In this document: piece by piece, positions 1 through 9,026 of the stretch
Layout: each line of letters starts with the position of its first letter
Position numbering within the stretch: the first letter of the stretch is position 1
Assembly: GCF_022747945.1 (NCBI RefSeq)
Contig: NZ_JALDST010000001.1
Span: forward strand, 4,650,001-4,714,000
Direction of reading: 5' to 3'
Source of the DNA: Micromonospora sp. R77
GTDB taxonomy: Bacteria > Actinomycetota > Actinomycetes > Mycobacteriales > Micromonosporaceae
DNA: 64,000 bases
Position numbers and translations under genes: made by a program
The notes under the pieces: generated by a model
The model's database searches: none
What the model was told of the DNA's origin: nothing
What the model saw: only the letters and a program-made list of their open reading frames with translations

Positions 1-1022
1 ACGGTGCCGCCACCACCCTCGACCGGGCGGCCAACTACTGGCTGAGCATCGCCAGCGCCCTGCAGGGCCAGGAGAAGTACGTCATCATCAACATCGGCAA
101 CGAGCCGTACGGCAACCAGAACTACGGCGCCTGGACCAACGACACCGCCAACGCCATCAAGAAGCTGCGCGCCGGCGGCCTCAGCCACACCATCATGGTC
201 GACGGCCCGAACTGGGGTCAGGACTGGTCGTTCACCATGCGGAACAACGCCTCGACCGTGTTCAACGCCGACCCGCAGCGCAACACCGTCTTCGACATCC
301 ACATGTACGGCGTCTTCGACACCGCCGCCGAGATCACCGACTACCTCGGCCGGTTCCGCAGCGCCGGGCTGCCCATCGTCGTCGGCGAGTTCGGCTTCAA
401 CCACTCCGACGGCAACCCGGACGAGGACACCATCATGTCCTACACCCAGGCCAACAACATCGGCTATCTCGGCTGGTCGTGGAGCGGCAACGGCGGCGGC
501 GTCGAATACCTCGACATGGCCACCGGCTTCAACCCCAACCAGCTGACCAGCTGGGGCCAGCGGATCTTCAACGGCGCCAACGGCATCAAGGCGACCGCGA
601 AGGAGGCGTCGGTCTACGCCGGCACCACCCCGCCCACCAGCAGCAGCCCCAGCCCGACCACCAGCCCGAGCCCGACCACCAGCCCGTCCACCCCGCCGAC
701 CACCACGCCGCCGCCCTCGGGCAGGAGCTGCACCGCCAGCTACACGATCATCAACAGCTGGCAGGGCGGCTTCCAGGCGGAGATCAAGGTGACCGCCGGC
801 TCGGCCGCGCTCAACGGCTGGTCGACGAGCTGGACCTTCGCCAACGGCCAGACGATCAGCCAGTCGTGGAGCACCACGCTGAGCAACAGCGGCGCGACGT
901 ACACCGGCCGCAACGTGGACTACAACGCCCAGCTCGGCGCCGGGGCCAGCACCACCTTCGGCTTCATCGCGAGCTGGAACGGCACCAACGCCACGCCCGC
1001 GGTGAGCTGCACCGCGAGCTGA
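1..1022 (+). CDS. Secreted GH5 (subfamily 8-like) beta-mannanase with C-terminal CBM2, 5' partial
   Basis: The reading frame is open from base 3, so the start and signal peptide lie before the window. The catalytic domain shows the acid/base Glu in NIGNEPYGN (codon at 102) and the nucleophile Glu in VVGEFGF (codon at 387). The stretch GWSWSGNGGGVEYLDM followed by LTSWGQRIF is typical of actinobacterial GH5_8 mannanases. A Pro/Thr/Ser linker (about 625-720) leads to a CBM2 with a Cys near each end and spaced Trp residues. The enzyme should hydrolyse beta-1,4-mannan outside the cell. The alpha- and beta-galactosidases downstream make galactomannan a plausible substrate. A cellulase of GH5 is the main alternative. 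Confidence 0.9.
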   Translation, partial: GAATTLDRAANYWLSIASALQGQEKYVIINIGNEPYGNQNYGAWTNDTANAIKKLRAGGLSHTIMVDGPNWGQDWSFTMRNNASTVFNADPQRNTVFDIHMYGVFDTAAEITDYLGRFRSAGLPIVVGEFGFNHSDGNPDEDTIMSYTQANNIGYLGWSWSGNGGGVEYLDMATGFNPNQLTSWGQRIFNGANGIKATAKEASVYAGTTPPTSSSPSPTTSPSPTTSPSTPPTTTPPPSGRSCTASYTIINSWQGGFQAEIKVTAGSAALNGWSTSWTFANGQTISQSWSTTLSNSGATYTGRNVDYNAQLGAGASTTFGFIASWNGTNATPAVSCTAS

Positions 1023-1038
1023 CGCCCGGCGTACCACC

Positions 1039-1068
1039 GGTGGCCGGGTCCGCACGGACCCGGCCACC
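1039..1068 (+). terminator. Hairpin terminator after the mannanase gene
   Basis: Perfect 14-bp arms (GGTGGCCGGGTCCG at 1039 and its complement ending at 1068) are separated by two bases, 17 bp after the mannanase stop. There is no T-run, which is usual for actinobacterial terminators. Confidence 0.75.
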
Positions 1069-1141
1069 TGCTCCTCCCGTACGATCACCGGACTCGTGGC
1101 GCGACCCGGTCGCTGCGGGTACCGCAACGAGGGAGCCCGCC

Positions 1142-1717
1142 ATGGTGACAGTCCAATCCCGGCCCCGGCCCTCGGGACTGGTCGTCGGGTCGCTGGTGGC
1201 GATCTCGTTCGGCACGGTCTTCGTGCTGGTCAACAGCGGCGGGCTGGCCGACCCGTGGCGGTTGATGGTGCGTACCCTCGGCGTGCTGGTGGCGGCGGCC
1301 CTGCTCGGCGCGCTGGTGCTGGTCGCCCGGCGGGCGCCGGCCGTGGCGGCGCAGCCGGCCACCGGCTTCATGGACCGCCGCTACTGGTGGGTGGTCGCCG
1401 CGGAGGTCGTCGCGCTCTTCGGCGGCCTGTCCGTAATCAACAACGTCCTGCACCGTCCGTCGGTGGCGGTCGCCTGGGTGGCGTTCGTGGTGGGGGTGCA
1501 CTTCTTCGGGCTCGGGTGGGTCTGGCGGATGCCCCGCTTCCACCGGTTGGGCGCGGCGATGACCGTGCTCGGGGTGGCCGGGTTCCTGATCGACGCGTTC
1601 GGCGGTGGCGCGGCGGCCGTGGCCCTGGTCTCCGGGGTGGGCTCGGGCGTGGCGCTCTTCGTCACCGTCGCCCTCGCGCTGCGCGAGGCGGGCCGGGCGG
1701 GCACCGCCGCCGGCTGA
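1142..1717 (+). CDS. Multi-pass membrane protein of unknown function
   Basis: A 191-residue protein starting at ATG 1142 with a GAGGGAG-like Shine-Dalgarno eleven bases upstream. It has about six hydrophobic segments: roughly residues 14-32, 41-60, 79-97, 104-122, 133-151 and 157-178. No catalytic motif is visible. Its downstream neighbour is the separately promoted DGPF/ECF42 pair, so no functional link follows. It resembles small conserved actinobacterial membrane proteins of unknown role. Confidence 0.75.
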   Translation: MVTVQSRPRPSGLVVGSLVAISFGTVFVLVNSGGLADPWRLMVRTLGVLVAAALLGALVLVARRAPAVAAQPATGFMDRRYWWVVAAEVVALFGGLSVINNVLHRPSVAVAWVAFVVGVHFFGLGWVWRMPRFHRLGAAMTVLGVAGFLIDAFGGGAAAVALVSGVGSGVALFVTVALALREAGRAGTAAG

Positions 1718-1746
1718 GCGGCCGCCCGGAATTCGTCGACACGCGA

Positions 1747-1773
1747 TGTCGAGAAGCCGGGACCGGCTCCGTC
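1747..1773 (+). promoter_or_regulatory. Predicted ECF42-type promoter of the DGPF gene
   Basis: TGTCGA (1747-1752) and CGTC (1770-1773) are 17 bases apart, about 50 bp before the DGPF gene. As I recall the literature, ECF42 sigma factors use a TGTCGA -35 and a CGA/TC -10 in front of their linked DGPF genes. The adjacent sigma gene is of that group, so an autoregulated promoter is inferred. Confidence 0.6.
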
Positions 1774-1825
1774 CCCGGGGTGAGCGCGACGAGAATGGGT
1801 CGCCCAGCACGGAGGAGAACCGACG

Positions 1826-2233
1826 ATGGCCAAGTACCTGCTGCTCAAGCACTACCGCGGCGCCCCGGACCCGGTCAACGACGTGCCGATGGACCGGTGG
1901 ACGCCGGAGGAGATCTCGGCGCACATGCAGTACATGCACGACTTCGCGGCCCGGCTGGAGGGCACCGGCGAGTTCGTCGACGCCCAGGCGCTCGCCCCCG
2001 AGGGCACCTTCGTCCGGTACGACGGCGAGGGCCGCCCGCCGGTCACCGACGGTCCGTTCGCGGAGACCAAGGACCTGATCGCCGGCTGGATGGTGATCGA
2101 CGTGGACAGCCACGAGCGGGCCGTCGAGCTGGCCGGGGAGCTCTCCGCCGCCCCGGGCGCGGGCGGCAAGCCGATCCACGAGTGGCTGGAGCTGCGCCCC
2201 TTCCTGACCGCGCCCCCCACCATCACGGAGTGA
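1826..2233 (+). CDS. YCII-related (DGPF) domain protein linked to ECF42 sigma factor
   Basis: A 135-residue dimeric alpha/beta-barrel type protein starting MAKYLLLKHY. The hallmark DGPF tetrapeptide lies in TDGPFAETKDLIAGW near residue 78, so it belongs to the YCII-related/DGPF family. The ATG is preceded by GGAGG at about nine bases. The sigma gene begins 4 bp after its stop, the classical ECF42 arrangement. The biochemical role of DGPF proteins is unsettled; they are thought to be targets or partners of the sigma factor, and no anti-sigma gene is present. Confidence 0.9.
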   Translation: MAKYLLLKHYRGAPDPVNDVPMDRWTPEEISAHMQYMHDFAARLEGTGEFVDAQALAPEGTFVRYDGEGRPPVTDGPFAETKDLIAGWMVIDVDSHERAVELAGELSAAPGAGGKPIHEWLELRPFLTAPPTITE

Positions 2234-2237
2234 CCTG

Positions 2238-3407
2238 ATGGACGAGGCCCTGCTCCGGAGCCTCACGCCGACGGTGATCGGGGTCCTCGTCCGCCGCGGA
2301 GCCGACTTCGCGGCGGCCGAGGACGCCGTCCAGGAAGCGCTGGTCGAGGCGGTCCGCGGCTGGCCCGCCGACCCGCCGCGCGATCCGAAGGGCTGGCTGG
2401 TCACCGTCGCCTGGCGCAAGTTCCTCGACGTGACCCGCTCGGACGCCGCCCGCCGCCGGCGGGAGGAACGCGTCGACGCCGAACCGGCCCCCGGGCCGGC
2501 GTCCGAGGTGGACGACACGCTCCAGCTCTATTTCCTCTGCGCCCACCCGTCGCTGACCCCGTCGTCGGCGGTCGCGCTCACCCTGCGCGCCCTCGGCGGG
2601 CTGACCACCCGGCAGATCGCCCAGGCCTATCTGGTGCCCGAGGCGACCATGGCGCAGCGGATCAGCCGGGCCAAGCGCACCGTCTCCGCCGTCCGGTTCG
2701 ACCAGCCCGGCGACGTCGCCACCGTGCTGCGGGTGCTCTACCTGGTCTTCAACGAGGGCTACTCCGGCGACGTCGACCTCGCCGCCGAGGCCATCCGGCT
2801 CACCCGGCAGCTCGCGACCGCGATCGACCACCCCGAGGTGGCCGGTCTGCTCGCCCTCATGCTGCTGCACCACGCGAGACGGGCCACCCGGACCGCGCCG
2901 GACGGCAGCCTGGTGCCGCTCGCCGAGCAGGACCGCCGCCGGTGGGACACCGGGTCGATCGCCGAGGGCGTCGAGATCCTCCAGGCGGCCCTCGCCCGCG
3001 ACCGGCTGGGCGAGTTCCAGGCCCAGGCCGCCATCGCGGCGCTGCACGCCGACGCGCCGACCGCCGAGGAGACCGACTGGGTGCAGATCGTCGAGTGGTA
3101 CGACGAACTGGTCCGGCTGACCGACAGCCCGATCGTCCGGCTGAACCGGGCGGTGGCCGTCGGTGAGGCCGACGGACCGCGCGCCGGGCTGGCGGCGCTC
3201 GCGGCGCTGGACGACACCCTGCCCCGGCACACCGCGGTGGCGGCCTACCTCCACGAACGCGACGGCGACCCGGCCACGGCGGCCCGGTTGTACGCCGACG
3301 CCGCCCTGCGGGCCCCCAACCTGGCCGAACGCGACCACCTCACCCGCCAGGCCGCCCGCCTCAACACCCGTCGCCCGCTCGGCGAGCGGGGCGCGCGGTT
3401 TCCGTGA
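2238..3407 (+). CDS. ECF42-group RNA polymerase sigma factor with C-terminal TPR-like extension
   Basis: A 389-residue protein. Residues about 1-75 hold sigma region 2 (GADFAAAEDAVQEALVEA and GWLVTVAWRKFLD), and about 105-165 hold region 4 with a helix-turn-helix (GLTTRQIAQAYLVPEATMAQRISRA, split here at the motif). The remaining 200 or so residues form the helical extension typical of ECF42 (DUF6596), including LVFNEGY and LNRAVAVGEADGP. The extension is thought to replace a separate anti-sigma factor. It is translated directly after the DGPF gene and probably drives that promoter. The stop codon lies in a large hairpin. Confidence 0.9.
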   Translation: MDEALLRSLTPTVIGVLVRRGADFAAAEDAVQEALVEAVRGWPADPPRDPKGWLVTVAWRKFLDVTRSDAARRRREERVDAEPAPGPASEVDDTLQLYFLCAHPSLTPSSAVALTLRALGGLTTRQIAQAYLVPEATMAQRISRAKRTVSAVRFDQPGDVATVLRVLYLVFNEGYSGDVDLAAEAIRLTRQLATAIDHPEVAGLLALMLLHHARRATRTAPDGSLVPLAEQDRRRWDTGSIAEGVEILQAALARDRLGEFQAQAAIAALHADAPTAEETDWVQIVEWYDELVRLTDSPIVRLNRAVAVGEADGPRAGLAALAALDDTLPRHTAVAAYLHERDGDPATAARLYADAALRAPNLAERDHLTRQAARLNTRRPLGERGARFP

Positions 3408-3450
3408 ATCGGGGGCCTCCCACCTCAGGGAGGCCACCGATTCACGGAAA
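3399..3450. terminator. Long bidirectional hairpin between convergent genes
   Basis: The 23-base arms at 3399-3421 and 3428-3450 are complementary with one mismatch and enclose a 6-base loop. The left arm contains the stop codon of the sigma gene. The hairpin ends 31 bp before the end of the convergent alpha-galactosidase gene, so it could stop transcription from both sides. Confidence 0.75.
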
Positions 3451-3481
3451 GAGGGCGCATGAGGTTCCGGGGGTGCGGCGT

Positions 3482-5683
3482 TCAGGTGGTGGTGAGTTCC
3501 AGGAGGAGGGCCTGTTCGGGGTGCAGGGCCGGCAGTTGCAGGCCGACCGTTCCGAGCACGGCCCCGCCCAGCGTCACGCCGGTCGGCAGCCAGCCCGGCT
3601 CGGTCAGTTGCAGCACCGCCGGTTCCGGTACGCCGGCCGGGAGGCGGACCGTGTAGCGCCGCGCCGGGTCGAGGCCGGGCAGGCGTACCGGGCCGGGGGT
3701 CTGGGCGGCGGACGTGGTCAACCGGGAGATCGCGTACACCGCGTGGGAGCCGTCGTGGGCGACCACGCCGTGCGCCTGGACGGCCGGGTCGGGGTGGTCG
3801 ACCCGGACCACCCGGCCGGCGTGCAGCAGCGGGCGGAGCCGCTTGTGCAGCGCCACCCAGGCGGTCAGTTCGGCCCGCTCGGCCGGGGTGATGCGGCTGA
3901 TGTCCCATTCGATGCCGTGGTGGCCGAAGAGCGCGGTGACCGCCCGGAAGCCCAGGTCGTGGACCCGGTGGGTGGTGTGCGAGCGTTCCGGTCCGATGTG
4001 GCTGCCGACCAGTTCCGGCGGGAGGAGCAGCCCGGTCCAGCGTTGGATGGCCAGCCGTTCCAGGGCGTCGTTGCAGTCGCTGGCCCAGACCCGGTCGGTG
4101 CGGCGCAGGATCTCCAGGTCCACCCGGGCGCCGCCGGAGGAACAGCTCTCGATCTCCACGTCGGGGTGCCGGGCGCGCAGTTCGTCCAGCAGCCGGTAGA
4201 CCGCCACGGTCTGTGCGTGCACGCCGGGCCGGCCGGCGTGCCCGGCCTCGGTGAGGTCCCGGTTGTGGTCCCATTTCAGGTAGCCGATGCCCTCGTGCTC
4301 GGAGAGCACCGCGTCCAGCCGGCCCAGCAGGTGGTCGTACGCGTCCGGGTGGGCCAGGTCGAGGACCTGCTGGTGCCGCCATTCCGGCGGCAGCCGGCCG
4401 GGCACCTGGAGCAGCCAGTCGGGGTGGGCGCGGAACAGGTCGGAGTCGGTGTTGACCATTTCCGGCTCGACCCAGAGCCCGAACTGCATGCCGTGCCCGC
4501 GGACGTGGTCGATGAGTGGTTGCAGCCCGTCCGGCCACACGTCGTCGTCCACCCGCCAGTCGCCGAGCCCGGCCCGGTCGTGCCGGCGGCCGGCGAACCA
4601 GCCGTCGTCGAGGACGAAGCGTTCCACGCCCACCTCGGCGGCCCGGTCCGCGAGCGCGGTCAACCGGTCCAGGTCGTGGTCGAAGTAGACCGCCTCCCAG
4701 ACGTTCAGGGTGACCGGTCGGGGGCTGCGCGGGTGCCCGGGCCGGGCCCGCAGGTGGGTGTGCAGCACGTCGCTGAGCCCGTCCAGCCCGGTGGCCGAGT
4801 GGACGGCATACAGCAGGGGAGTGGCGTACTCGGCGCCGGGGGCGAGCACGATCTCGCCGGGGGCGAGCAGTTCGCCGCCGCCGAGGGCGGCCTCCCCGGT
4901 GGGCCGGCGTTCCGCGTACGTGACGTGGTCGCCGCTCCAGGCGGTGTGCACCGCCCAGACCTCGCCGTGGCCGAAGCCGAATCCGGCGGTGCCGGCCACC
5001 AGCAGCAGCGTCGCGTCGTGCCCGGTCCGCCCGTGCCGGCCCTCCCGCACCCACGCGCCCATCGGCCACGGGTGCCGCTGGGGGCTGCGTTCCCGGCACC
5101 ACCGGCCGGTCAGGTCGAGCAGGTCGGTGGCGACCGGCGGCACCGGCAGCGCCGGGGTCAGCTCGCGCAGCTCGTACGGCGCGTCGCCGTCGTTGCGCAG
5201 CCGGTGCCGTACCGTCAGCAGCCCCGCCGGGTCGAGCGTGAGCTCGACCGTGAGCGCCAGCCCCGCGCCCGGGTCCGCCGCCCGCACGGTCACCCGCGCC
5301 GCGCCGCCGCCGTGGTCCCGCTCCTCACCGGATACGCGCACCGCCTCCCCGCCCGGGGCCACGCGACCCGGCTCCGGGCCGCCGTCGACGACGTCGAGCC
5401 CGTCGAGGCGGAAGGCGGTGGACCAGTCCCGCCCGTCGCGGTGCCCGGCGAGACCGGGCCGGCCGCTCCAGCCGGCGCTCGCCTCGGGCAGCAGCGACAG
5501 CACGGTGGGCGCGTCGAAGCTGCTCGGCACCACCGGTGGGACGGTGGCGTCGACCAGGGCGGGCAGGTCGTCGGCGGGGACCGGGCCGAGGTCGGCGCCC
5601 CAGTGCACGACCCGGGGCAGGCCGGGGCCGCGCGCGTCGAGCACCAGGCTGGTCCGCGCGCGGCGCAGGTGGACGATGCTCAT
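3482..5683 (-). CDS. GH36 alpha-galactosidase
   Basis: A 733-residue protein, full length for GH36. The N-terminal beta-sandwich is followed by the (beta/alpha)8 barrel with VLDDGWF (about 357-363) and FGLWVEPEMVN (about 401-411). The nucleophile Asp is in YLKWDHNR (D472), and the acid/base Asp is in WASDCND (D536). No signal peptide is visible, so it acts inside the cell on imported alpha-galactosides such as galactomannan oligosaccharides. Its ATG overlaps the stop of the upstream permease gene (ATGA at 5680-5683), so it is the last gene of the importer operon. Confidence 0.93.
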   Translation of the reverse strand: MSIVHLRRARTSLVLDARGPGLPRVVHWGADLGPVPADDLPALVDATVPPVVPSSFDAPTVLSLLPEASAGWSGRPGLAGHRDGRDWSTAFRLDGLDVVDGGPEPGRVAPGGEAVRVSGEERDHGGGAARVTVRAADPGAGLALTVELTLDPAGLLTVRHRLRNDGDAPYELRELTPALPVPPVATDLLDLTGRWCRERSPQRHPWPMGAWVREGRHGRTGHDATLLLVAGTAGFGFGHGEVWAVHTAWSGDHVTYAERRPTGEAALGGGELLAPGEIVLAPGAEYATPLLYAVHSATGLDGLSDVLHTHLRARPGHPRSPRPVTLNVWEAVYFDHDLDRLTALADRAAEVGVERFVLDDGWFAGRRHDRAGLGDWRVDDDVWPDGLQPLIDHVRGHGMQFGLWVEPEMVNTDSDLFRAHPDWLLQVPGRLPPEWRHQQVLDLAHPDAYDHLLGRLDAVLSEHEGIGYLKWDHNRDLTEAGHAGRPGVHAQTVAVYRLLDELRARHPDVEIESCSSGGARVDLEILRRTDRVWASDCNDALERLAIQRWTGLLLPPELVGSHIGPERSHTTHRVHDLGFRAVTALFGHHGIEWDISRITPAERAELTAWVALHKRLRPLLHAGRVVRVDHPDPAVQAHGVVAHDGSHAVYAISRLTTSAAQTPGPVRLPGLDPARRYTVRLPAGVPEPAVLQLTEPGWLPTGVTLGGAVLGTVGLQLPALHPEQALLLELTTT

Positions 5684-6588
5684 CCCTTGCTGGCTCCCAG
5701 GGTCAGGCCCCGGACGAACTGCTTCTGCAACAGGAAGAAGATCACCAGGGTGGGGATGGCGACCAGCACCGAGCCGGCCGAGACGAGGTTGTTGTCGGTG
5801 AAGAACTCGCCGCGCAGGTTGTTCAGCGAGCTGGTCACCGGGAACTTGTCGCCGGTACGCATCAGCACGGTGGCCCAGAAGAACTCGTTGTAGATCCAGG
5901 TCACCTCCAGGGTGGCCAGCGCGGCCAGGGCGGGCCGGCACAGCGGCATGGTGACCTGCCAGTACTGCCGCCACACGCTGGCCCCGTCGACCATCGCCGC
6001 CTCGTAGAGCTCGTGCGGGAGCGCCTTCATGTAGTTGCTGAGCACGAAGACGCAGAACCCGCACTGGAAGGCGACGTTGACCAGGATCAGCCCCCAGTAG
6101 CTGTCGTAGAGCAGTTCCGAGTCGCTCATCCACTCCGGCAGCGGCACCTGGGTGAAGAGCCGGAACAGCGGGATGAGCAGGGCCTGCTGCGGCAGCAGGT
6201 TCGCCGCGGTGAAGAGCCCGAGCAGGACGATGTTGAGTTTCCAGCTGAACCGGGCGATCACGAACGCCACGCAGGAGGCGAGGAAGAGCGTGAGCAGCAC
6301 GGCCGGGACGGTGATGTAGACCGAGTTGAGGAAGTGCTTGCCGAACTCGGCGGTCTTCCAGGCGGTGGTGTAGTTGTCCAGCGTCCAGCCGCCGAGCGAG
6401 ACGTACCCGTTGCGGGCGGTGTAGTCGTAGGACCGCAGCGAGGTGAGCACCGCCCAGAGGATCGGGAAGAGCCAGCCGACGGCCACCACGCCCAGGAACA
6501 GGTGCAGCACCACCCGGGCCGGTCGTACCGGTCGGTGGGGCCGGCCCGCCGTGCCGACCGAGGGTTCGCGGATTCCGGTCGCGGTCAT
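5680..6588 (-). CDS. Carbohydrate ABC transporter permease, MalG type
   Basis: A 302-residue inner-membrane permease with six predicted membrane spans. The cytoplasmic EAA loop is ELYEAAMVDGASVWRQYWQV, which docks to the ATPase. It pairs with the MalF-type permease upstream (4-bp overlap at 6585-6588) and the binding protein at 7566-8897. No ATPase gene is in the operon, so a shared MsiK-type ATPase encoded elsewhere is likely, as is usual in actinomycetes. The sugar is inferred from neighbours (galactosides); the sequence alone does not show it. Confidence 0.92.
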   Translation of the reverse strand: MTATGIREPSVGTAGRPHRPVRPARVVLHLFLGVVAVGWLFPILWAVLTSLRSYDYTARNGYVSLGGWTLDNYTTAWKTAEFGKHFLNSVYITVPAVLLTLFLASCVAFVIARFSWKLNIVLLGLFTAANLLPQQALLIPLFRLFTQVPLPEWMSDSELLYDSYWGLILVNVAFQCGFCVFVLSNYMKALPHELYEAAMVDGASVWRQYWQVTMPLCRPALAALATLEVTWIYNEFFWATVLMRTGDKFPVTSSLNNLRGEFFTDNNLVSAGSVLVAIPTLVIFFLLQKQFVRGLTLGASKG

Positions 6589-7541
6589 CGCCGGTCCTCC
6601 CGCATCACGGTGAACAGATAGAGGGTGATGAAGACCAGCGACACCACCAGCATGATCGTCGCCAGGGCCGAGCCGAAGCCGATCCGGCTGGCCTCGCCCA
6701 CCACGTTGGAGGTGACCAGCGCGGAGAGCAGTTCCAGCCCGTTGCGGCCCTTGTTGATGACCCAGACCAGGTCGAAGGCGCGCAGCGACTCGATCACGGT
6801 CACCACCAGCACGATGATGTTGATGGGCCGCATCACCGGGAAGACCACCCGGAAGAAGGTGCTGGTCTCCGAGGAGCCGTCCACCGCCGCGGCCTCCCGC
6901 AGCGACGGGTCGACGCCCTTCAGTCCGGCCAGGTAGAGCAGCATGATGTAGCCGACGTGTCGCCAGCCGGCGGCGAAGAGCACCGCCCAGATGTTGACGT
7001 TCGAGTCGCCGTACCAGTCGGTCTGGGTGCCGAGCACGGCGTTGAGCAGGCCCTGGTCGCGGCTGTAGATGAGCTGCCAGACGAAGCCGATCAGCGCCAG
7101 CGAGAGCACCACCGGCAGATAGAGCGCGGTCTGGTAGAACCGGCTGCCGCGGATCTCCTTGTCCAGCAGCACGGCCAGGAACATGCCGAACGGGGTGGCC
7201 ACCACGAAGAGCGCGGCCAGCCAGAGCAGGTTGTTCTGCACGGCCGGCCCGAACGGCGGGTAGTTGTTGACCACGTTGTCGTAGTTCTGCAGGCCCACCC
7301 AGTCGATCTCGCCGACCGGGCCGATGCCGTCCCAGTCGGTGCCGGAGAGCAGCACGGTGGCGACCGCCGGCAGCCAGACCAGGCCGACCACCAGCAGCAG
7401 GGGTACGAGCACCATCAGCGTGATCACCACGCGGTCGGTGCGGGACAGCAGCCGTAGCCGGCGGCCACGACCACCCGTGGAGGTGGTCGCGGCCGGCGGC
7501 GGCACGGCGCGATCCGCTTGGATCAGGGGCAGGTCGGACAC
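6585..7541 (-). CDS. Carbohydrate ABC transporter permease, MalF type
   Basis: A 318-residue permease. The cytoplasmic N-terminus is followed by a span at about 35-60 and five more spans. The EAA loop reads LREAAAVDGSSETSTFFRVV (about residues 214-233). It forms a heterodimer with the MalG-type protein, whose start overlaps its stop by 4 bp. The gene starts 24 bp downstream of the binding-protein gene in the same operon. Confidence 0.92.
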   Translation of the reverse strand: MSDLPLIQADRAVPPPAATTSTGGRGRRLRLLSRTDRVVITLMVLVPLLLVVGLVWLPAVATVLLSGTDWDGIGPVGEIDWVGLQNYDNVVNNYPPFGPAVQNNLLWLAALFVVATPFGMFLAVLLDKEIRGSRFYQTALYLPVVLSLALIGFVWQLIYSRDQGLLNAVLGTQTDWYGDSNVNIWAVLFAAGWRHVGYIMLLYLAGLKGVDPSLREAAAVDGSSETSTFFRVVFPVMRPINIIVLVVTVIESLRAFDLVWVINKGRNGLELLSALVTSNVVGEASRIGFGSALATIMLVVSLVFITLYLFTVMREDRR

Positions 7542-7565
7542 GATGTCCTTCCCCTCTCGCCGTCG

Positions 7566-8897
7566 TCAGTCAGTGAAGATCGACTTCTTCTGGTTCTCGA
7601 TGCTGGTGAGCAGTCCGCCGATGTCCTTCGGGTTCTTGATGAACTGCTGCAACGCCGGGATGATCACCGTGGAGGCGAAGTCCGGCCGGGTGTCCCGGTC
7701 GAGGAACTGCGCGATCTCGGTGGCCGAGCCGACCAGTTCGGCGGCCTTCTTCTGCAGGGCGGTGTAGCCGCTGGTGTCCGCGCCGGTGTTGGCGACCAGG
7801 GTGCTCGGGTCGTTCTTCACCACGATGTTCGCGGCGTCCTTGCTGCCGACGTACTCCAGCAGCTTCTTGGCGTTCGCCTCGGACTTCGGCTTGCGGGCCA
7901 TCATGTAGCCGTCGATCGGCGCGTCCAGGGCCTTCGCCCCGATCGCCGGGTCGATCTCGGGGAAGGTGAAGAAGTCCAGGTCGTTCTGCTCGTCGTTGCT
8001 GAACTGCTGGGCGACGAAGAGGCCGAGCAGGTACATGCCGCTCTTCTTCTGCTGCAACGACTGGGCGGCCTCCTGCCAGGTGCGGCCCAGGGCGTCCGGC
8101 TGGTGCAGCGGCAGCAGCCCGGCCCAGGTGTCGAAGACCTTCTTCACCTTGTCCGAGGTCCACGCCTCCTTGCCGGCCATCAGGTCGACGTGGAACTGGT
8201 AGCCGTTGATCCGCAGGTTGAGGATGTCGAAGGTGCCCATCGCCGGCCAGCCGTCCTTGTCGGCGAAGGCGATCGGGGCGAGGCCGTCCTTCTTCATCTG
8301 CGCGCCGAGCGTGTTCAGCTCGTCGAGGGTCTTCGGCACCTGGTAGCCGCGCTGCTGCCAGACCGACTTGCGGTAGAAGACCGCCCACGGGTAGTACGAC
8401 GCGGGGACGAAGTACTGCTTGCCGTCGTCACCGGTGGAGGCCTTCTTGAAGGCGTCGGAATAGCCGGAGAGCTTGCCCCAGACGTCGCTGACGTCGCCGG
8501 CCAGGCCCTTGGCGGCGAAGAAGCGCATCCGGTAGCCGGCGAACCACATGAACACGTCGTCCGGCTTGCCCTGCAGGTAGTTGTTGATGTTCTCCTGGAA
8601 CGTGTTGTGGTCGACCGTGTTGACCGCGGGCTGGATGCCGGACGCGGTCTGGAAGCCGGCCATCACCTTGGCGATGACGTCCTTCGGCTTGGGGTCGGAC
8701 TGGTTCGAGCCCACCGAGACCGTCTTCGAGTCCGAACCGGAGCCCGAGTCGGAGTCGCCGCAGCCGGCGAGGAGGCCCGTGCCGAGCAGCGCCCCGGTGC
8801 CGGCCGCGCCGGCCAGCAGGGAGCGCCGGTTCAGGCCGGCGACGGACGGGGGTACGAGCCGGGCGAGGTACTCGGCTTGCGAGCGGGGACGGGACAT
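7566..8897 (-). CDS. Extracellular sugar-binding lipoprotein of ABC importer
   Basis: A 443-residue family-1 solute-binding protein. Start 8897 is chosen because AGGAGG lies six bases upstream; an ATG 12 codons earlier has no such site. The N-terminus has a twin-arginine motif (NRRSLLAG), a hydrophobic stretch and the lipobox LLAGC, so it is exported (probably by Tat) and lipid-anchored. MWFAGYRMRFF and the C-terminal KPKSEANAKKLLEYV are typical of actinobacterial oligosaccharide-binding proteins. First gene of the operon with two permeases and the alpha-galactosidase. A strong promoter lies about 125 bp upstream. Confidence 0.92.
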   Translation of the reverse strand: MSRPRSQAEYLARLVPPSVAGLNRRSLLAGAAGTGALLGTGLLAGCGDSDSGSGSDSKTVSVGSNQSDPKPKDVIAKVMAGFQTASGIQPAVNTVDHNTFQENINNYLQGKPDDVFMWFAGYRMRFFAAKGLAGDVSDVWGKLSGYSDAFKKASTGDDGKQYFVPASYYPWAVFYRKSVWQQRGYQVPKTLDELNTLGAQMKKDGLAPIAFADKDGWPAMGTFDILNLRINGYQFHVDLMAGKEAWTSDKVKKVFDTWAGLLPLHQPDALGRTWQEAAQSLQQKKSGMYLLGLFVAQQFSNDEQNDLDFFTFPEIDPAIGAKALDAPIDGYMMARKPKSEANAKKLLEYVGSKDAANIVVKNDPSTLVANTGADTSGYTALQKKAAELVGSATEIAQFLDRDTRPDFASTVIIPALQQFIKNPKDIGGLLTSIENQKKSIFTD

Positions 8898-9026
8898 TGT
8901 TCCTCCTGCGTGGAAGAGGTGCGCTGCGCCCAAGGGCCGTCAGGTGGCGGGGAGCGGTGTTCGTGCCGGCAGTGATAGATCCACCGTGAATCCACATGTC
9001 CGAACAAAAACAGCCGGTGGCGGTTG

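Noticed and set aside
600..720. Tandem SPTTSP-type repeats
   Set aside because: They are the normal Pro/Thr/Ser linker between catalytic domain and CBM2, not a separate repeat element.
2223..5102. Open minus-strand frame of 959 codons over sigma factor and alpha-galactosidase
   Set aside because: Arg/Pro/Gly-rich without motifs; both real genes are explained in other frames.
3404..5893. Open plus-strand frame of 829 codons opposite the alpha-galactosidase
   Set aside because: It is antisense to a clearly conserved GH36 gene and has only low-complexity Gly/Arg/Val/Pro content, the usual shadow in high-GC DNA.
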